A DNA stretch of 64,000 bases from Clostridium tertium (GCF_017873245.1 NZ_JAGGJY010000005.1:62001-126000), one strand, 5' to 3'. Counted from the first letter of the stretch, positions 46,143-56,476 are shown. Notes: generated from the sequence alone by a model not told the origin. Numbers and translations: made by a program.

Positions 46143-47558
46143 TTATTTCTTAAATACTTCTAAAATTTCCTTCTTATCTCTCGTCTTATTAAGTTTATCT
46201 ACCAATTCAATATCTTCTAGTGATATTGCTATATTAGTTAGTATCTCTAAATGTTCATCTCCAACTCCAGCTATACCTATAACTAAATATGCAAGCTCTT
46301 CGCCAAAATCAATTCCTTCTGGATATTGTAGAACTACTATTCCAGATGCTTTTATATTTCTCTTAGCTTCTCCTATTCCATGAGGAATTGCAACTCCCAT
46401 TCCTATATAAGTAGAAATAACTCTTTCTCTCTCCAACATAGCGTCTACGTAATTTTCATTTACGTACCCACCTTTTACTAATAGCTCTCCTGCTCTCTTA
46501 ATGGCATCTTCTTTGCCTTCACTTTCTAACCCTAGAATTATATTGCTTTCTGATAAAATCGGTAAATTATTCTTTTCATCTGTAGCATTTAAAATATTCT
46601 TTATTTGTAATTTTTGCTTTAATCCTTTTAACATATTATCTTCCAACCTTTCAAATAATTTATCTATTTTATTGTCACTTAAAAAATCTTCTATAAATAT
46701 ATGTTCTGCATGCGGAGAATTTCTTTTTGCTCTTTCTACTAAATTAATGTGACTAATTACTAAATCCGCATCTTGTGGTATTGAATCAACTGATGAATTA
46801 GTTACTTCAATATTTAACCCTAAATATTTTATTCTTTTCCTAAACTTTGTTGCTCCCATTGCACTAGATCCCATTCCAGCATCACATACAAATACAATTT
46901 TTTTAATTTCATTATTTTCTGCTTCATTCACTTCGAAATCTTCTTTTTCTCCTTCTATTGCTTCCTTTGATTCCTTATCTATTGATAACATTCTTATAAA
47001 TATTATTACTACTACAATAGAAACTATAAAAATCGCAGGTATTAATCCTTTTGATACAATGAATTCTTTAATATTTTTTAAAGCACTCAACAATCCAAAG
47101 GTTAATGGACTAATTATAATAAACCCCATTATTGCTAATACCATACCAATTGTCCCAATTGAAAAGTTATTAACTAACATTTCAAATCCTGCTGGTATCC
47201 TATTTTCCATAACCTTATCGAAAGTCTTGATTATATATGCTGATAAAGGTCCAACTATCATTGCTCCAATTATCATTACTATTACTGTATCTGTTCCTAC
47301 TATCAATCCCATAGTTGCTACTGCAGCTATAATTCCTCCTCTGTATCCTGAAACCATATTTCCGCCTTTTATTGAAATTATTAATGGAAAGAGGTATTTT
47401 ACCATTGAATCTGCTAAAGATCCTAATGCTTCATTATGAAAAAAGCCTTCTGGAATAACTAGCAAAGTTATAAGTCCCCAAGAAATAAATACTCCTATAT
47501 TAGCCATTATCATTGAACCTAAGAATTTAACTACTCTTTGAAACTTAGACCTTATCAC
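46143..47558 (-). CDS. Mannitol PTS protein with internally deleted IIC, plus IIB and IIA
   Basis: 471 aa. Residues 1-205 match the first half of mannitol IIC ([43 protein letters not shown]). The second half, including the substrate motif GGIHE, is missing: SKGLIPAIF runs directly into the last helix. IIB follows ([18 protein letters not shown], about 220-315), then IIA with its phospho-His in GMGVAIPHGIGEAKRN (about 335-470). It probably cannot transport by itself but can supply IIA (and IIB) to the IICB at 49960. GTG start with GGAGGG 7 nt upstream, 3 nt after mtlR. Confidence 0.9.
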   Translation of the reverse strand: MIRSKFQRVVKFLGSMIMANIGVFISWGLITLLVIPEGFFHNEALGSLADSMVKYLFPLIISIKGGNMVSGYRGGIIAAVATMGLIVGTDTVIVMIIGAMIVGPLSAYIIKTFDKVMENRIPAGFEMLVNNFSIGTIGMVLAIMGFIIISPLTFGLLSALKNIKEFIVSKGLIPAIFIVSIVVVIIFIRMLSIDKESKEAIEGEKEDFEVNEAENNEIKKIVFVCDAGMGSSAMGATKFRKRIKYLGLNIEVTNSSVDSIPQDADLVISHINLVERAKRNSPHAEHIFIEDFLSDNKIDKLFERLEDNMLKGLKQKLQIKNILNATDEKNNLPILSESNIILGLESEGKEDAIKRAGELLVKGGYVNENYVDAMLERERVISTYIGMGVAIPHGIGEAKRNIKASGIVVLQYPEGIDFGEELAYLVIGIAGVGDEHLEILTNIAISLEDIELVDKLNKTRDKKEILEVFKK

Positions 47559-47561
47559 TCC

Positions 47562-49685
47562 TTATCCCTCCAAGCTTATTTTTATCTTACTTATATAAAT
47601 TTCCTTTAATATCTTTTCAACCTCTTGAGAAGCTTCTTTACTATCTTTCTCATTTAAAATATTTAGAAATCTTTCATTTTCAATGATTGCACCATTTATC
47701 TTACTCATGAGTTCTGAAGTAATTTCTTTATAGTCTTCTGGTATTATAGATATTAAAACTCCCTTGATTACTCCTTTTTCATTTTTAAATTGACCTTCAA
47801 TTTTTAAATATCCAAACCTCCCACTATCTAAACATTTGCATTTACAATGTAAGAGCAGTATATTTAAATCTTTTAAATAAGTACTATTAACTTTTTCTCT
47901 ATCTAGTATTTTATTTTTTATTTCTTCAGCTTCTTTTCTGTCTTTTGAAAATAACTTACTTGCTTCCTCAATTATTTCTTCTAAATCTCCAATATCCTTA
48001 ATTTCTTTTATTTTCACATTATCTACTATTGATATAATTTCATTTCCTAACTCTGTAATTTCTCTAATTCCCATAGCCTTTTTATTATTTACGTCTACTT
48101 TCTTTATAACATTTTTGTATTTCTTATTTTTAAGTATTTTCCTAAAACTATCTTGTAATAATCCCTTATCATGTAAAGATAAAATTGGATCAACACAAAT
48201 ATTTTTAAAATTTATATCTAGTGGGACTGTGGAAACTATAATGTCTACTTCATCCTTTTTTAATTTATCTTCGTCTATATTTATAGCAGATATTGTACCT
48301 ATAACTTCAACATTATTAAATTCTCTTTCTAATAGTGCTGCTAAAAGACTTGAAGTTCCAATACCAGTTGGGCAAGATATTACTACTTTTATTTTTTCTT
48401 CCAACCCCTTTTTATAAATAGCTGCAGCTATATGCATAGTTATATATGCTATTTCCGAATCTGGAATTTCGTCAACCTTAGTATTTAATTTAAGTATTTC
48501 GCAAGCTTTTTTTGTTGCATTATATTCCATTGGATATTTTTCTTTTATATTATTTAATAGAGGATTTCTTATATTTAATTTCATCTTTAACCTGCTTATT
48601 GCAGGTACTAAATGATTTGTAAGGTCCTTTAAAAGCCTTTCATCATCTTTCAAAAAAATATTTAATTCTTTTTCCACTACTTCAACTATATTTTTTCCTA
48701 TTCTCTTAATATCAAGATTAGCTATATCCTCTTCTAATTTTGAAACAGAATTCAATCTAAGCTTTGCCCCTTTAAGATGCATAGTGATATATCCAATCTC
48801 ATCTACAGGAATTTCTATATTGAATTTACTTTCAATATTTCTTACTAACATTTTTCCTATTTCAAATTCTGGCAATTTAGCTAGTTCTTCTAAAACATCT
48901 GGGTCTATCTTTATATTTTCTTTATTTTTTATTCTTTGAATAGCTAGAGATAAATGAACTACTAACCCTATATAAGCGCTATCTACAAGTCTAATATCAT
49001 TTTCTTTTTCTAATCCTGAAACGATTTCTTCAATAGCTTTTATTATGGACTTGTCTATAAAATTTAAAAGTCTATTTTCTATTGAAAATTCTACTATTCC
49101 ATTTTCTCTATTAGTTATTAAGGAGCCTTTTAAAAGATTTATTAATTCTTTTTCTTCTAAAGTTTCATATAAGATATTAGTAAGTGCTTTTCTATAATCA
49201 TTTTCTTTACCCTCAACATAAACTCCAAGCCCTGGCTTTCTAACTAACTTTATGTTGAATGATTTTAGCCAATCTTCTATGCTATCTAAATCATTGCTTA
49301 AAGTTCCTTCTGAAGTTTTTAAAAGAGATGTAAAGTAAAATGATTTAATTGGATCCTGTGAAATTAGTAACTCGCTTATTATTATCCGTTTTCTTTCTTC
49401 CTTAGAGTACTCTTTTTCAATTCTTTCTATTTCTAGTAATTCTAATATTAACTTTTGATTTTCTAAATCTTCATCAATTACTAGACCCACCCCTGGTTTC
49501 TTTATAAACTTAAACTCATTTTCTTCCAACCACTTTTCTATCTTTGGCATTTCTCGTAATACCGTTCTAGAACTTAATGATAATTTATCTGCTATTGATG
49601 ATATTGTTATTGGATTTGTTACCGTAGATCTAGTTAATATTTGAATTATTTCTTTCTGTCTAGAGTTTAGTTTTTTGTTTCTCAT
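47562..49685 (-). CDS. mtlR: MtlR-type PRD-containing transcriptional activator
   Basis: 707 aa. Two N-terminal HTHs (about 5-60, LSLSSRTVLREMPKIEKWL; and 90-150, SEGTLSNDLDSIEDWL), two PRDs (about 180-400), a IIB-like domain with the Cys motif as VVISCPTGIGTSS, and a IIA-like C-terminus. Activates mannitol genes under PTS phosphorylation control. ATG at 49685 is chosen because GGAGAGG lies 6 nt upstream; the frame extends to 49709. A TCACTTAGTGA palindrome at 49794-49804 may be a control site. Confidence 0.93.
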   Translation of the reverse strand: MRNKKLNSRQKEIIQILTRSTVTNPITISSIADKLSLSSRTVLREMPKIEKWLEENEFKFIKKPGVGLVIDEDLENQKLILELLEIERIEKEYSKEERKRIIISELLISQDPIKSFYFTSLLKTSEGTLSNDLDSIEDWLKSFNIKLVRKPGLGVYVEGKENDYRKALTNILYETLEEKELINLLKGSLITNRENGIVEFSIENRLLNFIDKSIIKAIEEIVSGLEKENDIRLVDSAYIGLVVHLSLAIQRIKNKENIKIDPDVLEELAKLPEFEIGKMLVRNIESKFNIEIPVDEIGYITMHLKGAKLRLNSVSKLEEDIANLDIKRIGKNIVEVVEKELNIFLKDDERLLKDLTNHLVPAISRLKMKLNIRNPLLNNIKEKYPMEYNATKKACEILKLNTKVDEIPDSEIAYITMHIAAAIYKKGLEEKIKVVISCPTGIGTSSLLAALLEREFNNVEVIGTISAINIDEDKLKKDEVDIIVSTVPLDINFKNICVDPILSLHDKGLLQDSFRKILKNKKYKNVIKKVDVNNKKAMGIREITELGNEIISIVDNVKIKEIKDIGDLEEIIEEASKLFSKDRKEAEEIKNKILDREKVNSTYLKDLNILLLHCKCKCLDSGRFGYLKIEGQFKNEKGVIKGVLISIIPEDYKEITSELMSKINGAIIENERFLNILNEKDSKEASQEVEKILKEIYISKIKISLEG

Positions 49686-49924
49686 ATTAAACCTCTCCAT
49701 TAATGACATTTTTGCTTGTCCAACTCCTTACACCTATATTTTAAACTTTGTTATATCTTAACTCAATTTAATCATCCATTATAAATGTCTTAATCACTTA
49801 GTGACACTTTTAAATATAAGGTTATCTTTATTTATCATTATATCAAAGTTACATTTGGTTTTTATAAGAAACTATTTCTATCAAATGAACAATTAAACAA
49901 TTTATAGCAGCTTCTCTAAATAAT

Positions 49925-49955
49925 AAAAAAGACGTAAGTATTTTACGTCTTTTTT
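49925..49955 (-). terminator. Terminator after the mannitol IICB gene
   Basis: AAAAGACGTAA / TTACGTCTTTT stem with T runs, just past the stop at 49960; separates mtlA from mtlR. Confidence 0.85.
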
Positions 49956-49959
49956 ATTA

Positions 49960-51333
49960 TTATTTATTTGCTAGTCTATTATATAAGTTTTGAATATTAT
50001 CATCAGTTAAAAAGTTTTGAATTCCTATTAATTCTGCATTAGGACAAGACTTCTTAGCTCTATCTATTAATGTTTTATGAGTAACTACAATATCCGTATC
50101 TTTAGGTATCTCATCCACAGATGCATGAATAACTTCTATTCCAAGATTTAACTCTTTAATCTTATTTCTAAACTTTGAAGCTCCCATTGCACTTGATCCC
50201 ATACCTGCATCACAAGCAAATACTATCTTTTTCACTCTAGATTTATTTATATTTTTCATTTCATTGACTTTGCCTTTTGCTTCTTCTAGATCTTCTTCTT
50301 TTGCATTCTTTGATGCTATTTTAATAAATGGTGCAGCCACTAAGAATGAAACTACTGTTGCTACTGCCACCCCTGCTAAAACTGGTAGCAATCCACCCTT
50401 TGGTGCCATTGCCATTAATGCAAATATACTTCCTGGTGAAGGTGTTGCTACAAGCCCTGCTCCCAATATTGTAAATACTAATATTCCTGATGCTCCTCCT
50501 GCTATTACAGCTAATAAAAGTAGCGGATTCATTAATACATATGGGAAATAAATTTCATGAATACCACCAAGGAAATGTATTATTGCTGCTCCTGGTGCAG
50601 ATTGTTTTACTGATCCTTTACTATACATCCAATAAGCTAATATTATACCTAACCCAGGTCCTGGATTTGCTTCTAATAAGAACATTATCGATTTACCACT
50701 TTCTTGAACTTGTTCTAGTCCTATTGGTCCTAAAACTCCATGGTTAATGGCATTATTCAAGAATAAAATCTTACCTGGCTCTATGAATAGTGAAACTAAA
50801 GGTAATAATTTTCTTGCAACTAAGGCTTCTACACCTGTTTTTAATATTCCTGTTAAAACTACTACAACTGGACCTATTGCAAAAAATCCAAGTATAGCTA
50901 ATATCATACCTAATATACCGATAGAAAAGTTATTAACAAGCATTTCAAAACCTGATGGAATTTTTCCATCTACAACTTTGTCAAACTTTTTAATTACAAA
51001 ACCAGCTAAAGGTCCCATAATCATTGCTCCAATAAACATCGGAATATCTGCTCCTACTATAACACCCATAGTAGCAACTGTTCCTATAACCCCTCCTCTT
51101 GCACCGCCTACCATCTTACCTCCTGTATAACCAATTAGTAATGGTAATAAGTACTTAATCATTGGGTCTACTAAGCTTCCTAATAACTCATTTGGTATCC
51201 ATCCAGTCGGAATAAAAAATGCTGTTATAAGTCCCCAAGCGATAAACGCTCCAATATTGGGCATTACCATACCACTTAGAAATTTCCCAAATTTTTGCAT
51301 AGAATCTCTTGTACTAGTTTTAGAATTTGTCAT
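49960..51333 (-). CDS. mtlA: Mannitol-specific PTS IICB
   Basis: 457 aa. Full IIC (about 1-345): [50 protein letters not shown] and [17 protein letters not shown] (mannitol-binding GGIHE). IIB follows with phosphocysteine in [17 protein letters not shown]. No IIA; that is carried by the protein at 46143. ATG at 51333 fits GGAGGGG 7 nt upstream; the frame opens five codons earlier. An MtlR-box-like repeat is at 51431. Confidence 0.95.
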   Translation of the reverse strand: MTNSKTSTRDSMQKFGKFLSGMVMPNIGAFIAWGLITAFFIPTGWIPNELLGSLVDPMIKYLLPLLIGYTGGKMVGGARGGVIGTVATMGVIVGADIPMFIGAMIMGPLAGFVIKKFDKVVDGKIPSGFEMLVNNFSIGILGMILAILGFFAIGPVVVVLTGILKTGVEALVARKLLPLVSLFIEPGKILFLNNAINHGVLGPIGLEQVQESGKSIMFLLEANPGPGLGIILAYWMYSKGSVKQSAPGAAIIHFLGGIHEIYFPYVLMNPLLLLAVIAGGASGILVFTILGAGLVATPSPGSIFALMAMAPKGGLLPVLAGVAVATVVSFLVAAPFIKIASKNAKEEDLEEAKGKVNEMKNINKSRVKKIVFACDAGMGSSAMGASKFRNKIKELNLGIEVIHASVDEIPKDTDIVVTHKTLIDRAKKSCPNAELIGIQNFLTDDNIQNLYNRLANK

Positions 51334-51430
51334 TATTTTCCCCTCCATTTATTTTCCATTGTAAACTTTTACTTTGTAATTTAATTATATTTATACATAT
51401 ACATTAATTCAATTTGAAGAAACCGACCTT

Positions 51431-51453
51431 TTGTCATCTAACATTGGTGACAA
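51431..51453 (-). promoter_or_regulatory. MtlR-box-like inverted repeat upstream of mtlA
   Basis: TTGTCA-N11-TGACAA, about 100 nt before the mtlA ATG. The halves match the TTGTCA...TGNCAA halves reported for MtlR boxes in Bacillus, though the spacer here is 11 rather than 9. Confidence 0.6.
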
Positions 51454-51545
51454 GTTTATAATGTTACGGATATAATAGCGAAGATAAATAGATATGTTTC
51501 TCAACTTAACATTACTAAACAAATAATTATGCTGAATAAAATATA

Positions 51546-51581
51546 AAATAAAGAGGCTATGCTAGCATAGCCTCTTTATTT
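51546..51581 (-). terminator. Terminator of the DUF4176 gene
   Basis: AAATAAAGAGGCTATGC / GCATAGCCTCTTTATTT, a perfect 17-bp stem with a 2-nt loop. Confidence 0.85.
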
Positions 51582-51598
51582 ACTTGTATTAAATTTTC

Positions 51599-51853
51599 TT
51601 ACATCATATCATTTAGAACTTTTACAAATGCTTCTTCTTCTAAATCAGTGTATCCTTTAGAAATTATTTGATCTATATCTTCCTTATTAAAAACATAACA
51701 GTACTCTTCACCTAAATATCCCTCTGGATAAAGACAACCTAAGTAATCATTTAGAGTTTCGCCATTTTCAGAATAAATTTTTCTTCCTATAATCATTAAT
51801 TTTTTATATCCTTCTTTTAGTACAACTATTGATCCTAGTGGTAATAAATCCAT
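51599..51853 (-). CDS. DUF4176-type protein
   Basis: 84 aa. LLPLGSIVVLKEGYKKLMIIGRKIY, then DYLGCLYPEGYLGEEYCYVFNKEDIDQIISKGY, is the DUF4176 pattern, a family often found at type VII secretion/LXG toxin loci. No such genes are seen here, so it is an orphan. RBS AGGAG 5 nt before the ATG. Own terminator. Confidence 0.85.
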   Translation of the reverse strand: MDLLPLGSIVVLKEGYKKLMIIGRKIYSENGETLNDYLGCLYPEGYLGEEYCYVFNKEDIDQIISKGYTDLEEEAFVKVLNDMM

Positions 51854-51950
51854 TTTATCTCCTCCAGATTATGTATATAATTCTATAAATATTGTACTAC
51901 ATCTGATTCTCTTTATATAGTATGTATTAATTTATTGTATAAAAATAAAA

Positions 51951-52015
51951 AAGCATGAAATACCATATTACTTATGACATGAAATGCCAAAGGCATCGCA
52001 ATATGATATTTCACA
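51951..52015 (-). terminator. Branched terminator after the 124-aa gene
   Basis: TGAAATATCATATT pairs with AATATGGTATTTCA around an inner GATGCC-ttt-GGCAT hairpin, then TTTTTTATTTT on minus. Confidence 0.7.
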
Positions 52016-52136
52016 CTTAAAAACAATTATTCTAATTATAATTTTTTAATTTTTTAATTTTATACTTTAGGAACTTACCATATAAACGTTTACTATTATT
52101 TTAAAATTAATAGATAATTTTCTTAAATAATTACAT

Positions 52137-52511
52137 TTAAAATTGGACTGTATAGTTAATTTTATCTAAACTGTTTTCTATAAATATATCTTCAAGCGTT
52201 AATGTATCTCCTCTTAAATCTACTATATTTGATAGCTCATACTGCCATTTCCAATTCTTATTGGTAAATATGTTTACTGCCTTGCTATTATCATTTATTT
52301 CAAACGGCTCACTTATATTTCCTACGGCCAAAACTTTAGTTTCATTAGTATCTGTTGCCTCTACTAATGCAAATTTTTCAAATTGCTTATAATTATTAGG
52401 TAAATTATTTAATGCATAGATTCCATTTTCTATTACATGGTTAATAGTATCTCTCGTTGCTTTTAGAACTATTATCTTCTCTTGACCCATTAAATTACTT
52501 GTTAAACACAT
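52137..52511 (-). CDS. Hypothetical protein, 124 aa
   Basis: A soluble, mixed alpha/beta sequence (KIIVLKATRDTINHVIENGIYALNNLP...) with one Cys and no motif that I recognise. RBS GAGGTG 5 nt before the ATG and a terminator downstream make it a real gene. Function unknown. Confidence 0.72.
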   Translation of the reverse strand: MCLTSNLMGQEKIIVLKATRDTINHVIENGIYALNNLPNNYKQFEKFALVEATDTNETKVLAVGNISEPFEINDNSKAVNIFTNKNWKWQYELSNIVDLRGDTLTLEDIFIENSLDKINYTVQF

Positions 52512-52665
52512 ATGATCACCTCTTTTTTAATATCTCCAATCACTTTTATTATATGTTTATTTTTCATCAGATATATTAATTTTTAAATTCTATATCCTAT
52601 AAATAAGAAATTTACAAATCTTAGATCATTTTTTTCTATTGTACTTATTTAAAGCAAGTTATACT

Positions 52666-53697
52666 TTACCACTTATTCAAAACTCTTTCTGCAAAAGCTA
52701 AAAAATCTTTTAAGACTATCTTTGTACCATCATCTAATATCATAGTACCATTGAACTTACCAAAAACTTGGTTTTGATCACTACAAATTAATTTCACATC
52801 AGTACAAGAAGCTCTATTTAAAATTGGTTCAAATTGCATTTCAAATCTTTGGTCACTACTTGTAATAGTCCAAGGTTTTGTATATAAATAATTTTCATTT
52901 TCATCTTTTGGAATATTAAATGTAATATCTTCCAACTTATGCAAAATACCATCATAAAAAATAGCATTTTCACTTGCTTCACTTGTATCTCCAAATCCAT
53001 AGCCAATATTAAATCCTACTTCATGATTATTAACTATTCCACAACCTGCACCCCAGTACCATATATTTTTATAATTCCAAACACCCCTCCCCCAATCCAA
53101 AATGCCTCTTGTACTATTTTTATTAAATTCATATTTAAAATCACCTAATTGAAAATATCCACTAACTTTAAACCCTACTATTTTTTGATTATAATAAAAG
53201 TGTTTTTCCTTTTTAAATGGAGTCGCAATAACCATTGAATCTTGAGGTTCTTCATCTAACTCAAGATAACAATGAAATGTTTGTTTATCATGAAAATTAT
53301 CCATTCTACATTTTAAAATTCTTTTATTATCTTTATGTTTAAATGATAAGTCAATTTTTTTAGAAGTATAAGCTACATCTCCTTCTTTTGAACTTGAAGG
53401 CATATTTATTTTACCAAGGGAGCATGCCTGAATTGGTGATACTGTTTTTTCTCTTGCATTTTTAAAATCTAAAATAGAAATACTCTCTAAACTCATATAA
53501 GAATTATCTGCAAGAGTTAAAGCAATCCCATATTCATCATTATATATTAAATAATAATCCCATTCTTTAATACGTAGAGAGCTTGCTTTAATATCTTTTC
53601 TATCATAATCTAATATTAGATTTCTTGAATATCCTGTTTGTTTTAAATTTCCTTGTTCATTCAATAATTTTGTATTCTCTGTAATCTCTCTTTGCAT
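52666..53697 (-). CDS. DUF2804 family protein
   Basis: 343 aa. QREITENTKLLNEQGNLKQTGYSRNLILDYDR at the N-terminus and LDWGRGVWNYKNIWYWGAGCGI near residue 210 are family hallmarks; a beta-rich fold. Function unknown. The ATG at 53697 is preferred (AAGGGGACT upstream) over the in-frame ATG at 53793, whose extension looks unlike the family. Confidence 0.87.
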   Translation of the reverse strand: MQREITENTKLLNEQGNLKQTGYSRNLILDYDRKDIKASSLRIKEWDYYLIYNDEYGIALTLADNSYMSLESISILDFKNAREKTVSPIQACSLGKINMPSSSKEGDVAYTSKKIDLSFKHKDNKRILKCRMDNFHDKQTFHCYLELDEEPQDSMVIATPFKKEKHFYYNQKIVGFKVSGYFQLGDFKYEFNKNSTRGILDWGRGVWNYKNIWYWGAGCGIVNNHEVGFNIGYGFGDTSEASENAIFYDGILHKLEDITFNIPKDENENYLYTKPWTITSSDQRFEMQFEPILNRASCTDVKLICSDQNQVFGKFNGTMILDDGTKIVLKDFLAFAERVLNKW

Positions 53698-53937
53698 CGT
53701 AGTCCCCTTTCTTTTATAATAAAGTTCAAATAAATGATAAAAAGAATCTCCTAATTTATTTATATAAAAGTTATACTTACCATGTGTCCTCATTTAGATT
53801 ATGTATATTTCAATTTTACCATATTTATCCATTTTTAATAATATATACCCTTAAAATAAAACTTTTTTAAATCAATGTCCAATTCAATTTCAATTAGCTT
53901 TATTGCCTTAAAAAAGTTAATCTTTTATTTTTATAAA

Positions 53938-53968
53938 GGGAGTCGCGTTTCGCGACCCCCTTTTAAAA
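53938..53968 (+). repeat. Short hairpin repeat, copy 2 (terminator-like)
   Basis: GGGAGTCGCG-TTT-CGCGACCCCC followed by TTTT. Shares GAGTC.CG, the 3-nt loop position and CCCTTTTAAA with 11244-11270, with compensating changes in the stem. Confidence 0.5.
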
Positions 53969-54035
53969 TATTGATTTCACTTACTTAAAGGCATTTTTTA
54001 ATTTAAATATCAATTTTTATTATTTATATATGCGC

Positions 54036-54067
54036 AAAGGGAAGCTCGAATTAGAACTTCCCTTTTT
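54036..54067. terminator. Terminator of the glmS operon region
   Basis: AAAGGGAAG / CTTCCCTTT stem with 12-nt loop and a T tail on plus; lies past the 54-aa gene on minus. Confidence 0.55.
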
Positions 54068-54113
54068 ATGAGCTAATATCAAATTTTTTTGATATAGCCC
54101 TATTCTTATATTA

Positions 54114-54278
54114 TTAAGCTTCTTTAGATAGCTTTTCTAAATCTCCTATTATTACTTTTACTAAATCTAATTTACCTTTAGCATAATCTTTTTCACTTAG
54201 CAAATCCATTCCAAGCTCTAGTGCTTTTTCTGTTTCTTTATATTCATTTAATAAAGTTTTAATTAATTCTTCTCTCAT
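54114..54278 (-). CDS. Small helical protein (54 aa) downstream of glmS
   Basis: MREELIKTLLNEYKETEKAL... is Lys/Glu-rich and predicted as two helices. RBS GGGAGAG about 8 nt before the ATG. It starts 32 nt after the glmS stop with no terminator between, so it should be co-transcribed and under the same ribozyme control. Family not recognised. Confidence 0.78.
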   Translation of the reverse strand: MREELIKTLLNEYKETEKALELGMDLLSEKDYAKGKLDLVKVIIGDLEKLSKEA

Positions 54279-54310
54279 AATTACATCTCTCCCTTATAAT
54301 TACAATAAAA

Positions 54311-56137
54311 TTATTCAACAGTCACTGATTTTGCTAAGTTTCTTGGCTTGTCTACATCACAACCCTTTTGCTTAGCCATATAGTATGCTAATAATTGAAG
54401 TGGAACTACTGATAATACTGGTGTCAATAAAGCGTTTGTCTTTGGAATGTAAATAACATCATCACAAACCCCTTTCGCTTCCTTATCTCCTTCATTAGCA
54501 ATACCTAAAATTTTTGCACCTCTTGTTACTACTTCTCTAATGTTACTTATCATTTTATCTTTTAGCTTTTCATCTGTTAATAAAGCTATAATTGGTGTAC
54601 CATCTTCAATAAGCGCAATTGTTCCGTGTTTAAGTTCCCCACCTGCATATGCCTCTGAATGAATATATGAAATTTCTTTTAGCTTTAATGAACCTTCTAA
54701 AGCTACTGCATAATCTAATCCTCTACCTAAGAAAAATACATCTTTATCCATATAGTTCTTTGAAGCATATTTTTGTAGTTTTTCTTTTTGAGTTAATATT
54801 TCTTTTACCTTTTCAGATAAATTCATTAACTCTTCCTTAAGAGCTTCTGATAATTCATTGTCTATAGTTCCTTTTATTTCTCCAAAGTATATTCCTAAAA
54901 TATACATAGCTATTAATTGTGTTTCATAAGCCTTTGTTGATGCAACTGCTATTTCTGGACCTGCCCAAGTATAAACAACATGATGTGCTTCTCTTGAAAC
55001 TGAACTTCCAACAACATTTGTGATAGCAAGAACTCTTGCTCCTATCCTCTTAGCATCTCTTAAAACTGCTAATGTATCTGCTGTTTCACCAGATTGGCTT
55101 ACAACTATTAATAATGAATTTTCTGTTATTAATGGATCTCTATATCTAAATTCTGAAGCTATATCAACTTCAACTGGTATTTTAGCTAGCTTTTCTATTA
55201 TAGTTTTACCAACTAGTCCAGCATGATAAGCTGTTCCACATGCTACTATAAATACTCTATCAAAAGCTTCTAATTCCTCTTTAGTAAAATCTATATCATC
55301 TAATTGAACTTTAGTATTCTTTATAACTCTTGATGTTAATGTATCTTTTATTGCTTTTGGTTGCTCATGAATTTCTTTTAACATAAAATCTTCATATCCA
55401 CCTTTTTCAGCAGCATCTACATCCCAAGTAACATGATAAATATCCTTGTCTACAACTTCTCCATCTTCTGTCTTAATTTCTATTCCATCTCTAGTCATTA
55501 TTACAAATTCTTTATCTTCTAATAAATAAACTTCTCTAGTATGGTTAATAACAGCTGGAATATCTGAAGCTATAAAGTATTCTTCTTTTCCAACTCCAAC
55601 AATTAATGGACTATCTTTTCTAACTGCAACTATTTTATCTGGTTCATCTTTACAAATAACCCCTATTGCATAGCTTCCTTCCATTTTTGAAGTTGCTTTT
55701 ACTACTGCTTCAAATAAATCTCCTTTATAATAATAATCCACTAAGTTTGGAATAACCTCTGTATCAGTTTCTGAGTAAAACTCATATCCTTTTCCCTTTA
55801 ACCATTCCCTTAGTTTTATATAATTTTCTATTATTCCATTATGAACAACACTTATTGTTGCATTTTCATTTGTATGAGGGTGTGAATTTATATCTGATGG
55901 TTCCCCATGAGTTGCCCATCTAGTGTGTCCTATTCCCATGCTTCCTTTTAAAGGACTCTGTTCTAAATCATCAGCTAAGTTTTTTAAACGCCCTTTAAAC
56001 TTTCTAACTTTAATTTCTCCATCATCCAATACTGCTACTCCTGCTGAGTCATACCCCCTATATTCAAGCTTTGATAATCCCTCAACTAATATTGGAGATG
56101 CTTCCTTTTTTCCTACGAATCCAACTATTCCGCACAT
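54311..56137 (-). CDS. glmS: Glutamine--fructose-6-phosphate aminotransferase
   Basis: 608 aa. Catalytic Cys as the residue after Met (MCGIVGFVG), glutaminase domain 1-240 (HTRWATHGEPSDINSHPH), two SIS domains (SQSGETADTLAVLRDAKR), and the C-terminal KSVTVE that closes the isomerase site. Makes glucosamine-6-P for the cell wall. A glmS ribozyme in the leader gives GlcN6P feedback. RBS AGGAAG. Confidence 0.98.
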   Translation of the reverse strand: MCGIVGFVGKKEASPILVEGLSKLEYRGYDSAGVAVLDDGEIKVRKFKGRLKNLADDLEQSPLKGSMGIGHTRWATHGEPSDINSHPHTNENATISVVHNGIIENYIKLREWLKGKGYEFYSETDTEVIPNLVDYYYKGDLFEAVVKATSKMEGSYAIGVICKDEPDKIVAVRKDSPLIVGVGKEEYFIASDIPAVINHTREVYLLEDKEFVIMTRDGIEIKTEDGEVVDKDIYHVTWDVDAAEKGGYEDFMLKEIHEQPKAIKDTLTSRVIKNTKVQLDDIDFTKEELEAFDRVFIVACGTAYHAGLVGKTIIEKLAKIPVEVDIASEFRYRDPLITENSLLIVVSQSGETADTLAVLRDAKRIGARVLAITNVVGSSVSREAHHVVYTWAGPEIAVASTKAYETQLIAMYILGIYFGEIKGTIDNELSEALKEELMNLSEKVKEILTQKEKLQKYASKNYMDKDVFFLGRGLDYAVALEGSLKLKEISYIHSEAYAGGELKHGTIALIEDGTPIIALLTDEKLKDKMISNIREVVTRGAKILGIANEGDKEAKGVCDDVIYIPKTNALLTPVLSVVPLQLLAYYMAKQKGCDVDKPRNLAKSVTVE

Positions 56138-56299
56138 ATTCTTTTCTTCCTTCCATTTACGTATATTATTGATTTTAAAATTAAGTAGCTGTCACAACAC
56201 CTTTAAATTAAAAATTTATAATGTAAAATATACTATTTTAGAAACTCCTTATGGAGTTTCTTCTTTAACTTTACATTTTTAATTATTAATTTTAAATTG

Positions 56300-56476
56300 T
56301 GCGATAGCACCTTGAAGGCTTTAACACCAAGCTAATCTTGTCCTGCAAATTACTTCACAGTTTTATTAGCTGTTAACGGTAGTGTGCAATACCGTGGGGC
56401 ACCCGCCGAAGTATCGATACTCCCCAACCTCGTCAGCTATTTGCCCTATTAAAGGTAACAAATAGCTCTGGCGCTT
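56300..56476 (-). ncRNA. glmS ribozyme/riboswitch
   Basis: The minus strand holds AGCGCCAGAGCT (cleavage before GCGCC at 56475), then TGACGAGGTTGGGGAGTATC, TTCGGCGGGTGCCCCACGG and a 3' P4-type region. GlcN6P triggers self-cleavage and loss of the glmS message. It sits 163 nt before the glmS ATG. The 3' boundary is approximate. Confidence 0.96.

Noticed and set aside
47059-47439. Plus-strand frames opposite the mannitol PTS genes (also 50264, 50747)
   Set aside because: Antisense shadows of membrane-protein genes with biased codon use.
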